Below, piece by piece: positions 1 through 6,556 of a stretch of DNA of 8,498 bases; position 1 is the first letter of the stretch; the number at the start of each line of letters is the position of its first letter. The DNA comes from an uncultured Sphingosinicella sp. GTDB lineage: Bacteria; Pseudomonadota; Alphaproteobacteria; Sphingomonadales; Sphingomonadaceae. The translations under genes and the position numbers were made by a program. The stretch covers positions 1 to 8,498 of the forward strand of contig CAMPIH010000100.1 in NCBI GenBank assembly GCA_946886275.1, read 5' to 3'. Under the pieces are notes generated by a model. It had not been told where the DNA came from, searched no databases, and was given only the letters and a program-made list of their open reading frames with translations.

Positions 1-1130
1 TCGGGCGGTTCGTTGCGGCTTTCCGAAATGAAGCGTTCGAACAGCAGGCTGTGCTTGATCGGATCGATCGAGGTGATCCCGAGGACGTAGCAGATCATCG
101 AATTGGCGGCAGAGCCTCGGCCCTGGCAGAGTATCTGCTGGCTTCGAGCGAACTGGACGACCGAATTGACCGTCAGGAAATAAGGCGCGTAGCGAAGCTT
201 GCCGACCAGCTTCAGCTCATGCTCGAGCAGGTCCGAATAGGTCTTTGGCGGGCCGTTCGGGAAAAGGACGGCGAGCGAGTCGCGGGTCAGCTTCTCGAGC
301 GCGGCCTGCGGCGTCAGCCCGGACATGACGATCTCGTCCGGATATTGGTAGCTCAGCTCGCGAAGCGAGAAGCTGCAGTCCGAGGCGATGTCGGCGCTCG
401 CCTGGACCGCATCGGGAAAGGCCCTGAACCGCCGCTCCATCTCGATCGGGGACTTGAGATGGCGATCGGCGAAGCGCTCGCGGCGAAAGCCGAGCTCGTC
501 GATCGTGACATGCTCCCGGATCGCGGTCACGACGTCGTGGAGCATCCTCTTGTCGGGGCCGTCGTAGAGCACGTCGCCGGTGGCGAGGCTTCGCACCTGG
601 TGGCGCCGGGCGAGCGATTCGAGCGAATGGAGCCGTCGAAGCTCGCCTGGCCGGCGGCGATGGGTGAGCGCAAGATGGCTTCGATTGCCGAAAATGTCGC
701 GAAGCTGGGCCAATGCGGTGGCGCCGGCGGAGTCCGCCTCGTCCGGAACGAGCGCCGCGACCAGTCCGTCCGACCAGGCGGCGACGTCCTCCCAGTGGAG
801 AAAGCATTGCCCTTTCTCGCCTTTGCGCGGGTCGGCGCGGCTCTTGCCGATCGTCAGCAAGCGGGTGAGCCTGGACCAGGCGGCGCGATCCCGGGGCCAG
901 ACCAGAAGCGAGGCGCCGTCCATCAGGTCCAGCCGGCAGCCGGCGACGAGCCGGACTGCGGTCGAATCGGCGGCGCGAAGCGCCTTGACGAGCCCGCCGA
1001 CGCTGTTGCGGTCGGCGATTCCGAGCGCCGGGTAACCGAGCAGGGCGGCCGCCGAGAACAATTCCTCGGCGCTGGAAACGGCGCGCAGGAAGCTGAAATG
1101 GGTCGCCGCCTGGAGCTCGACATAGGTCAT
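1..1130 (-). CDS. dnaE2: Error-prone DNA polymerase DnaE2, N-terminal part (cut by window edge)
   Basis: C-family polymerase alpha-subunit paralogue that carries out mutagenic translesion synthesis after DNA damage, acting with ImuA and ImuB. About 376 residues are visible. The N-terminus (MTYVELQAATHFSFLRAVSS) is the PHP-domain start typical of DnaE2; the HxH of DnaE1-type PHP domains is not kept, as expected for this group. Further in are TGDVLYDGPDKRMLHD (PHP end) and, near the edge, GRGSAANSMICYVLGITSIDP followed by LLFERFISESRNEPP, the start of the polymerase palm. The edge falls just before the acidic catalytic residues, so activity cannot be judged. The start ATG (1130-1128) overlaps the imuB TGA as ATGA; no strong Shine-Dalgarno is seen, so translational coupling to imuB is likely. 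Full-length DnaE2 proteins are over 1000 residues, so roughly two thirds lies outside. The open frame has no stop in the window. Identity is strong from motifs and gene order. Confidence 0.95.
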   Translation of the reverse strand, partial: MTYVELQAATHFSFLRAVSSAEELFSAAALLGYPALGIADRNSVGGLVKALRAADSTAVRLVAGCRLDLMDGASLLVWPRDRAAWSRLTRLLTIGKSRADPRKGEKGQCFLHWEDVAAWSDGLVAALVPDEADSAGATALAQLRDIFGNRSHLALTHRRRPGELRRLHSLESLARRHQVRSLATGDVLYDGPDKRMLHDVVTAIREHVTIDELGFRRERFADRHLKSPIEMERRFRAFPDAVQASADIASDCSFSLRELSYQYPDEIVMSGLTPQAALEKLTRDSLAVLFPNGPPKTYSDLLEHELKLVGKLRYAPYFLTVNSVVQFARSQQILCQGRGSAANSMICYVLGITSIDPIKHSLLFERFISESRNEPP

Positions 1131-2785
1131 GCGAAGATTCCGTGCATGTGCCAGCCCATGTCGCCGGTCGCGCCATCCTCGCCGTCGCCGCTTCGGTAGA
1201 GCCAGAAGCGGGCGCCATTCTCATCCTCGACCTGGAAATAGTCGCGGACCGAAGCGCTCTCCTCGGTCCGGCGCCACCATTCGCCATAGAGCCGCTCGGG
1301 CCCGTCGGCGGCCGCGACCCGGTAGATCCGGCCACGCCAGCGGAACCGGCGGGGCGGGCCGTCGGGAAGCGGCGACATCACCTGATCGACCGGCTCGGGC
1401 GGGGCAAGGAGCCGGACCGGACGCGGCCAATCGGGCCAGCGCGCCGGCCTCTCCAGCGGCCCGATCCGGGCGACGCTGCGTTCCGGCAGGTCGCTTTCCA
1501 GAGCGGTCAGCCGGAACAGCCGCCGGCCGCCCAGTCGAACGGCGAGGCGATCGACCAGAAGGCTGAGATCGGGCGTCGGCCGGGCTCCGGAAAGTCCCCC
1601 TTCGATCGCTTGCGGCGCCAGCGGCTCGGCCCGCGCCGCCACCAGCCGAAGCCGCTCGATCCCGAATCCCGGCTCGATCGTCTCGATCTTCGCCTCGATC
1701 AGCCGCCGCAGATGGGCGCCGTCGCGGGTCGCCCGGGCGAGGCTGATGGTGACCGCCTGAACCTCCTTGTCGATTCGATCGCAAAGCAGGACGAGCCGGC
1801 GAAGGCCGAGCCCCGCTTGCGCCAGCATCGGCACGAGCCGGCGGACCGCTTCGCCCGAGGCTTCGGCGATGCTCTCGGGCGTGGCGATCGGCTCGACGAA
1901 GCGAAGGAGCACCGAAAGCGGCTCTTCAGGAACGATCGGATCGAACGGCTCCGGGGCACGCCCGAGCGCCTGATCGAGCCGGAGCAGAAGCGTCGAGCCG
2001 AAACGGCGCTGGAGCGGCGCCCGAGGCATGGCGACGAGCTCGCCGATCCGTTCGACGCCGAGCCGGTGAGCGGTCGCGAGCTGGGCCGGGTCGAGCCGGA
2101 GAGCGGCCAGCGGCATGGCCGCGATCGCCTCCGCTTCCGCGCCGCCGGGGCAAAGGACCAAAGGCGCGGGACCGAATCGGGCGAGCGCATGAGCCGTCCC
2201 GGCGGTTCCGGCAACGGCGATCCGGGCGCTGAAGCCGAGCCGGCCGAGAAAGGCGAGGATGCGCTCGCACATCCTTCGCTCGCCGCCGAACAGATGAGCG
2301 ACTCCGCTGAGGTCGAGCCACAGGCCGTCGGGACCGGACAAGGCGGCGCGCGGAGTCCAGCGCCGGGCGGCGAACAGGCCGAGCCGAAGCAGCCAGCGGG
2401 AATCGCCTTCCGGATCGGAGTCTCGAACGTCGAGCCCGGGAATCAGGATCCGGGCCTTGCTGAGCGGCATTGCCGGGGCAAGGCCGAGCGACCGCGCCTG
2501 CGGCGAAACGGCCGCAAGCAGGTTCTGATTGCCCTGCCGGTGGCAGGTCACCAGGGCTCCGGCGCCGTCCCAAGCCCCCGGCACGATGTCCTTCGTTGCC
2601 GGCTTGAGCGCCCAGCGCGCACCCGGCCGCCAGCCGCCGCTTCGCCCCGGCAACGCACCGCGGCCCTCCTGCCGGCGATCGGCGTCAGGCGGCGCGGACG
2701 TCGGCGCCGGCGCGCTTCGGCGCTCGGACCGCCTGATCCGGTCGATCGCCAGATCGGGCAGATAGAGCGAGGCGAGCCTCGGCAT
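1127..2785 (-). CDS. imuB: ImuB, catalytically degenerate Y-family polymerase-like mutasome protein
   Basis: Protein of 552 residues, the adaptor of the ImuA-ImuB-DnaE2 mutasome; in studied bacteria ImuB binds the beta clamp and brings DnaE2 to lesions. The start at 2785 (MPRLASLYLPDLAIDRIRR) is chosen because a GGAGG lies 6 nt upstream and the protein begins like other ImuBs; the frame stays open farther upstream but that part is imuA shadow. The N-terminal HxD motif of active Y polymerases is replaced by SLYLPD, and the SxDE region reads GPDGLWLDLSG (151-161), so the second carboxylate is Gly154. Palm/fingers continue to LFGGE (165-169) and VAGTAGTAHALARFG (191-205), then a helix-hairpin-helix-like region (236-263), a little-finger-like domain from about 285, and the ImuB C-terminal domain with YGEWWRR, RDYFQVEDENGARFWLYR and the terminal WHMHGIFA. 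Residues 20-75 are rich in Arg, Pro and Gly and look longer than usual. The gene overlaps imuA by 101 bp and dnaE2 by 4 bp. Confidence 0.94.
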   Translation of the reverse strand: MPRLASLYLPDLAIDRIRRSERRSAPAPTSAPPDADRRQEGRGALPGRSGGWRPGARWALKPATKDIVPGAWDGAGALVTCHRQGNQNLLAAVSPQARSLGLAPAMPLSKARILIPGLDVRDSDPEGDSRWLLRLGLFAARRWTPRAALSGPDGLWLDLSGVAHLFGGERRMCERILAFLGRLGFSARIAVAGTAGTAHALARFGPAPLVLCPGGAEAEAIAAMPLAALRLDPAQLATAHRLGVERIGELVAMPRAPLQRRFGSTLLLRLDQALGRAPEPFDPIVPEEPLSVLLRFVEPIATPESIAEASGEAVRRLVPMLAQAGLGLRRLVLLCDRIDKEVQAVTISLARATRDGAHLRRLIEAKIETIEPGFGIERLRLVAARAEPLAPQAIEGGLSGARPTPDLSLLVDRLAVRLGGRRLFRLTALESDLPERSVARIGPLERPARWPDWPRPVRLLAPPEPVDQVMSPLPDGPPRRFRWRGRIYRVAAADGPERLYGEWWRRTEESASVRDYFQVEDENGARFWLYRSGDGEDGATGDMGWHMHGIFA

Positions 2786-3512
2786 CGGGAGCCTCCAAAT
2801 ACCATGAATGAGGGGGACCGCCGCGCTGGCGGACCAGTTCGACCTTCCAGCGGGCCCGGCCAATGCCTTCGAACGGCCCGATCTGGGCGAAAGGCAGCCC
2901 CGCCGAGGACGCGCAGCCGATCCGCCAGCGGGTGAGCGCCGCCGCCGGCACGGCCAGGGGATCAACCTCCTTCTTCTTCCACCGGCGGCCGAGCAGAGCG
3001 GCCGTCCCGCCTTCTTCGGCGGCGAGCTGGAGCCGGCGCGTGGCGGGCATCAAGGCGCGGCCGACCTCGCCGACCACCGCCGCCAGCGAGCCGTGGCGTA
3101 TGCCTTCCTCCATCACCGCGAGCGCTTCCTCGTCATTGCCGCATTCGGCATAGAGGACCCGGTCCGGACCCAGTCCCGCCAAGGCGAGAGCGGGCGCGAA
3201 CAGATCGCGTCTCGTCAGCGCCCACAGGACCTGGCTTCGGCCTTCGTCGCGGCGCGAGAAACGGGCGGCGAGGGCGGCGAGGAACAGGGTGGCGGCGGCT
3301 TCGTCAGGAGCCGCCGGGCTGGCGGAAGCGGCTTCGTGGAGACCGATGGCAAGCCCGCCCGAAGCGAGCCGGCCGTCGACTTCGTCGATCCCCAGGCGAA
3401 GCGGCGCGCCGCTTCCGGCTCGGCCGGTGCGTTCGATCGCGTCTATCTCCGCCTTGAGGGCGGCGATGCGCGGATCCTGCAAGGAAGGAACGGACATGCG
3501 ACTCGGACTCAT
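2685..3512 (-). CDS. imuA: ImuA, RecA/SulA-like SOS mutagenesis accessory protein
   Basis: Protein of up to 275 residues, first gene of the SOS mutagenesis operon. ImuA proteins are RecA-fold relatives required for DnaE2/ImuB-dependent mutagenesis; their exact biochemical role is less clear than that of ImuB. Visible family features are PLRLGIDEVDGRLASGGLAIG (38-57, trimmed at the last residue), resembling the start of the RecA core, then LHEAASA, VLWALTRRDLFAPALALAGLG (95-115), VLYAECGNDEEALAVMEEG, VGRALMPATRRLQLAAEEGG, and the C-terminal RWKVELVRQRGG...SWYLEAPDAEARLAL. No Walker A (GxxxxGKT/S) is present, consistent with loss of ATPase function in this family. Two starts are possible: 3512 or an internal ATG at 3497 (MSVPSLQDPRIAALKAEIDA). 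Neither has a good Shine-Dalgarno. Position 3512 is only 2 nt from the LexA box, so 3497 would leave a more usual leader; the outer limit is given. The 3' end is dual-coding with imuB. Confidence 0.9.
   Translation of the reverse strand: MSPSRMSVPSLQDPRIAALKAEIDAIERTGRAGSGAPLRLGIDEVDGRLASGGLAIGLHEAASASPAAPDEAAATLFLAALAARFSRRDEGRSQVLWALTRRDLFAPALALAGLGPDRVLYAECGNDEEALAVMEEGIRHGSLAAVVGEVGRALMPATRRLQLAAEEGGTAALLGRRWKKKEVDPLAVPAAALTRWRIGCASSAGLPFAQIGPFEGIGRARWKVELVRQRGGPPHSWYLEAPDAEARLALSARSGDRPDQAVRAPKRAGADVRAA
2792..2796 (-). promoter_or_regulatory. Shine-Dalgarno of imuB
   Basis: GGAGG on the minus strand, 6 nt before the ATG at 2785. It fixes the imuB start and lies within the imuA coding region, so imuB is translated independently from inside the last 101 bp of imuA. 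Confidence 0.75.
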
Positions 3513-3514
3513 TT

Positions 3515-3529
3515 GTTCGCATTATGTTC
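3515..3529 (-). promoter_or_regulatory. LexA (SOS) box upstream of imuA
   Basis: The plus strand reads GTTCGCATTATGTTC, an exact GTTC-N7-GTTC, the LexA recognition pattern known from alphaproteobacteria (GAAC-N7-GAAC on the minus strand). It sits 2 nt upstream of the outermost imuA ATG and 17 nt upstream of the inner one. A CATAAT (3526-3521, minus), which could act as a -10, lies inside the box, so bound LexA would block RNA polymerase. This fits damage-inducible expression of imuA-imuB-dnaE2. It is the only match I noticed in the window, and it is located where it should be. Confidence 0.88.
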
Positions 3530-3552
3530 CGCTCACATTCAGCCGGAGTCAA
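3521..3552 (-). promoter_or_regulatory. Possible imuA promoter (-35 TTGACT, -10 CATAAT)
   Basis: On the minus strand TTGACT (3552-3547) and CATAAT (3526-3521) resemble housekeeping sigma elements. The 20-nt spacing is longer than the usual 16-18, so one of the two boxes may be wrong. The -10 candidate lies inside the LexA box, as is common for SOS promoters. A transcript starting about 7 nt after CATAAT would begin around 3514, which would make a 3512 start leaderless and favour the 3497 start. Inferred from sequence alone. Confidence 0.35.
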
Positions 3553-3615
3553 GGAGCGGCGCGAGAAACCCAAGTGCCTCTCGACATTCCGATAAAGCTG
3601 CAACAGAACCTCTTG

Positions 3616-6495
3616 ATGAACCTCTTCCGAGCGCTCCTCCTCGCCTTCTCCCTGATCGTCACCTCGCCGGCCTTCGCTCAGACCGGCGATCAGGACTGGC
3701 TCTACCGCGGCAGCGACATCGCCCGCGATCCGGACTGGCGTTTCGGCACCCTCGCCAACGGCCTGCGCTACGCCGTCCGCCGAAACGCGCTGCCGGAAGG
3801 CCAGGTCTCGATCCGGGTCAGGATCGACGCCGGCTCGCTGCACGAGGAGGATCATGAGCGCGGCTGGGCCCATTATGTCGAGCACATGCTGTTCCGAGGC
3901 ACCGAAAGCTATCGCGATCGCCAGGCGCGCCAGATCTGGCAGCAGCTCGGAGCGAGCTTCGGAAGCGACAGCAACGCCCGAACCAGCGCCACCGAAACCG
4001 TCTATCAGCTCGATCTTCCCCATGCCGAGCGGGTCCAGCTGGACACCAGCCTGAGGGTGCTCGCCGACATGATGGCCCGGGCCCGCTTCGAGCCCGACGC
4101 CGTCGAAGGCGAACGCCCGGTGGTCCTGGCGGAGAAGGCACGCCGCCCGGAGATCAACGAACGGGTCGCCAACCTCACCCGGACGCTTTTCTATGCGGGA
4201 CTGAGATATGCCGATCGTGACCCGATCGGCACCGAAGCGACTCTGAACGCCGCCACGCCCGCGGGCCTGAGGGCCTTCTACCACCGCTGGTATCGGCCCG
4301 ACCGAGCCACGATCGTCATGGTCGGCGACGCCGATCCGGCGATGATGGAGGAGCTGATCCAGGCCCATTTCGGCGGCTGGCAGGCTCAGACCCCGCCGCC
4401 GCCGGAGCCTGATTATGGCGAGGTGGCCGAGCCGGCCCGGCCGATCGCCTCGCTGGCCTATCCGGGAGCGCCGCTGACGGCGACCCTGATCTGGATGCGC
4501 CCGCATGAAACCATCCCCCACACGCTCGAGCGTGAACGCCAGGCGCTCGAGGAGATGGTCGCGACCCGGATCATCAACCGCCGGCTCGAAGCCCGTGCGC
4601 GCGGCGACTCCGATTTCATCAATGCCTCCCTCATCGCCTCGCAGGCGAGGAACATCTCCGACGCGACCCAGCTCGCCATTTCCGTGCGCGACGATCGCTG
4701 GCGCGGCGCTCTCGAGCAGAGCTTCGCGATCATCACCGACGCCCTTCGCGCACCGCCGAGCCCGAGCGAGATCGATCGCGAGCTCCAGAACCTGCGAACG
4801 TCGGTCACCGCCGCGGTCAATGGCGAACCGACCCTTCGCTCGCAGCTCCGCGCCGAGCAGCTGATCAACGCCATCGACAACGGATCCGTCATTTCGACGG
4901 CAGCGACCGTGCTCGAGAATTTCGAGCGCAACGTTCCGCTGATGACCCCCGATCGGATTGCCGCCGCCACTCGCGCCCTGTTCGCCGGCTCCGGGCCGCG
5001 GCTGATGCTGATCTCGCCCGAGCCGATCGCCGGCGGCGACCGGGCGATTGCCGATGCGCTCATGGCGGCGCGGGCGATCGCTCCGGCCGTGCGCGTGCAG
5101 GATCGCCTCGTCAGCTTCGACCAGCTGCCCCCGCTCGGCCCTCCCGGGGAGGAGATTTCGCGCCAGCACATCGAGGATCTGGGAGTCACGATCGTCCGTT
5201 TCGCCAACGGCTCGAGCCTCACCTTCAAGCGGACCGCCTTCGAGCGCGGGTCGGTCAACGTCCGGCTGCGCTTCGGCAACGGCTTGGCCGGGCTTCCGCC
5301 CGACGAGCCGTCGCTCGCCTGGCTCGGCGGCCTGGTCGGCCCCTCGGGGCTTGCCGATCTCGACCTCGACGGGATGGAGCGGCTTTTGACCGGCCGGCGG
5401 ATGAGCCTGGCGTTCGGGATCGACGAGGAGGCCTATGTGCTCGCCGGGCAGACCAACCCGGCCGATCTTGCCGACCAGTTGCGCCTGCTGACCACCAAGC
5501 TCACCCATCCGCGCTGGGACCCGGCCCTGTTCGCCCGATTCCATTCGGCGGCGGTGCAAAGCTTCGACATGCACTTCGCCTCCGCCACCGGCCGAGCCGC
5601 GCGCGAAGCGCCCGGTTTCACCCGGCCCGACGACCAGCGATGGCGAGCGATCGAGCGGGAGGAGATGGCGGCGGTGACGGTCGATCAGCTGAGCGCCTTC
5701 TTCGATCCGCTTCTCGAAAATGGCCCGGTCCATGCCGTCATCGTCGGCGATGCCGAGCTCGAAGCAGCGGTGGAGGCGATTCGGACCACGGTCGCTTCGC
5801 TGCCGACGCGGGCGCCGCTGCCGCTGCCGCCGGGCGCCCACGAGCTTCAACCGCCGGCGCCCAATCCGGAGCCGCGCCGATTCACCCACCAGGGGGATCG
5901 CCAGCAGGCCTTTGCGATGATCGGCTGGTCGACGATCGGCGGCCGCGATCGGACGAGGGACCGGCGAGCGCTCGCTCTGGCCGCCAACATGTTCCAGGTA
6001 CGGCTGTTCGACCGGCTGCGCGAGCAGGAAGGGGCGACCTATTCGCCCAATGCCGCCCACAACAGCTCGGAGGCGTTCGAGGATTGGGGCATATTCTTCG
6101 CCTCGGCCGAGGTGAGGCCCGCAAGCGTCCCCATTTTCTTCAGGATCGCCCGCGAAATCGTCGCCGAGATGGCGGCAAGGCCGGCCGCGGCCGACGAGTT
6201 CCAGCGCGCGCAGAACCCGGTCATCACCGGCATCGAGCGCCGGCTGGCGACGAACGGCTACTGGCTCGAGGCGATCGAGAATTGGGTCCATGCCCCCAAG
6301 GACGTCGAGAATGTCCGCAACTATCTCGCCGACTATCGGTCGCTGACTCCGGAAGACGTTCGCCGGGCGGTCGCCACCTATGTGCTCGATCAGGGCGACT
6401 GGTCGATGGTCGTTCTTCCCGACGGCCCCGAGCCGGTCGCCTGGCCAGTCCCTCTCGAGCGACAGGACCGGGCTCGGGGCCGGGCTCGGGGATGA
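3616..6495 (+). CDS. Secreted M16-family zinc metallopeptidase (insulinase/pitrilysin-like, two-repeat form)
   Basis: Protein of 959 residues, probably an exported zinc protease acting on peptides in the periplasm. The start at 3616 is chosen because MNLFRALLLAFSLIVTSPAFA is a clear signal peptide with cleavage after AFA (residue 21, before Gln22); the frame is open upstream but those codons overlap imuA. No good Shine-Dalgarno is seen. The inverted zinc motif HxxEH is HYVEH at 86-90 (His86, Glu89, His90), and the distal acidic residues are in ERPVVLAE (Glu166, Glu173; Glu173 is the likely third ligand). The first M16 half runs about 40-410. A second, inactive half begins near 524 (VTIVRFANGSSLTFKR) and ends with an M16_C domain holding RLFDRLREQEGATYS (796-810), whose Arg802 and Tyr809 match the conserved Arg/Tyr of that domain. 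The length fits two-repeat pitrilysin/PqqL-like enzymes. Substrate unknown. The C-terminus ends in a duplicated RARG from a 12-bp tandem repeat. Transcribed divergently from imuA; 61 bp before the kinase gene. Confidence 0.92.
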   Translation: MNLFRALLLAFSLIVTSPAFAQTGDQDWLYRGSDIARDPDWRFGTLANGLRYAVRRNALPEGQVSIRVRIDAGSLHEEDHERGWAHYVEHMLFRGTESYRDRQARQIWQQLGASFGSDSNARTSATETVYQLDLPHAERVQLDTSLRVLADMMARARFEPDAVEGERPVVLAEKARRPEINERVANLTRTLFYAGLRYADRDPIGTEATLNAATPAGLRAFYHRWYRPDRATIVMVGDADPAMMEELIQAHFGGWQAQTPPPPEPDYGEVAEPARPIASLAYPGAPLTATLIWMRPHETIPHTLERERQALEEMVATRIINRRLEARARGDSDFINASLIASQARNISDATQLAISVRDDRWRGALEQSFAIITDALRAPPSPSEIDRELQNLRTSVTAAVNGEPTLRSQLRAEQLINAIDNGSVISTAATVLENFERNVPLMTPDRIAAATRALFAGSGPRLMLISPEPIAGGDRAIADALMAARAIAPAVRVQDRLVSFDQLPPLGPPGEEISRQHIEDLGVTIVRFANGSSLTFKRTAFERGSVNVRLRFGNGLAGLPPDEPSLAWLGGLVGPSGLADLDLDGMERLLTGRRMSLAFGIDEEAYVLAGQTNPADLADQLRLLTTKLTHPRWDPALFARFHSAAVQSFDMHFASATGRAAREAPGFTRPDDQRWRAIEREEMAAVTVDQLSAFFDPLLENGPVHAVIVGDAELEAAVEAIRTTVASLPTRAPLPLPPGAHELQPPAPNPEPRRFTHQGDRQQAFAMIGWSTIGGRDRTRDRRALALAANMFQVRLFDRLREQEGATYSPNAAHNSSEAFEDWGIFFASAEVRPASVPIFFRIAREIVAEMAARPAAADEFQRAQNPVITGIERRLATNGYWLEAIENWVHAPKDVENVRNYLADYRSLTPEDVRRAVATYVLDQGDWSMVVLPDGPEPVAWPVPLERQDRARGRARG
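6424..6481 (+). repeat. Inverted repeat at the 3' end of the protease gene
   Basis: The 11-bp arm GGCCCCGAGCC (6424-6434) is repeated exactly in reverse complement at 6471-6481, separated by 36 nt. Inside the loop a second pair, GTCGC (6436-6440) and GCGAC (6459-6463), could extend the structure. The RNA could form a stable GC-rich hairpin over the last codons. No U-run follows directly, so it is not a classical intrinsic terminator; it might slow or protect the 3' end of the protease transcript. Pairing is seen in the sequence; function is speculation. Confidence 0.4.
6468..6491 (+). repeat. 12-bp perfect tandem duplication
   Basis: CCGGGCTCGGGG occurs twice in direct succession (6468-6479 and 6480-6491) right before the protease stop. 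It encodes the terminal RARG-RARG, so the last four residues look like a recent in-frame duplication. Both copies can pair with the arm at 6424-6434. Confidence 0.8.
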
Positions 6496-6556
6496 TCGGA
6501 AAATCGATCCCACTTTTGCGGATCATGCTTTAGAGGAAGCGCCGGAGTAGCGAATA

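Noticed and set aside
51..1199. Plus-strand open frame of 382 codons opposite dnaE2
   Set aside because: Antisense shadow; the minus strand carries clear DnaE2 motifs up to the window edge.
1142..2935. Plus-strand open frame of 597 codons opposite imuB
   Set aside because: Low-complexity Arg/Pro/Gly/Glu-rich product with no domains; it is the antisense shadow of a well-supported imuB.
3289..3615. Upstream extension of the protease frame
   Set aside because: The extension overlaps imuA and its promoter, looks non-coding, and would bury the signal peptide that starts at 3616.
3530..3615. General stress (EcfG-type GGAAC-N16-CGTT) promoter
   Set aside because: GGAAC occurs on the minus strand but no CGTT follows at the right spacing; no match was seen on the plus strand either.
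3304..6513. Minus-strand open frame of 1069 codons opposite the protease gene
   Set aside because: It mirrors the protease in high-GC DNA where stop codons are rare; the product is Arg/Gly/Asp-rich without recognisable domains, while the plus strand has a signal peptide, HxxEH and full M16 architecture.
6495..6556. Intrinsic terminator or promoter between the protease and kinase genes
   Set aside because: There are short inverted repeats (GATCG/CGATC; ATGATC/GATCAT) and one TTTT, but no stable stem followed by a U-run, and no convincing -35/-10 pair.
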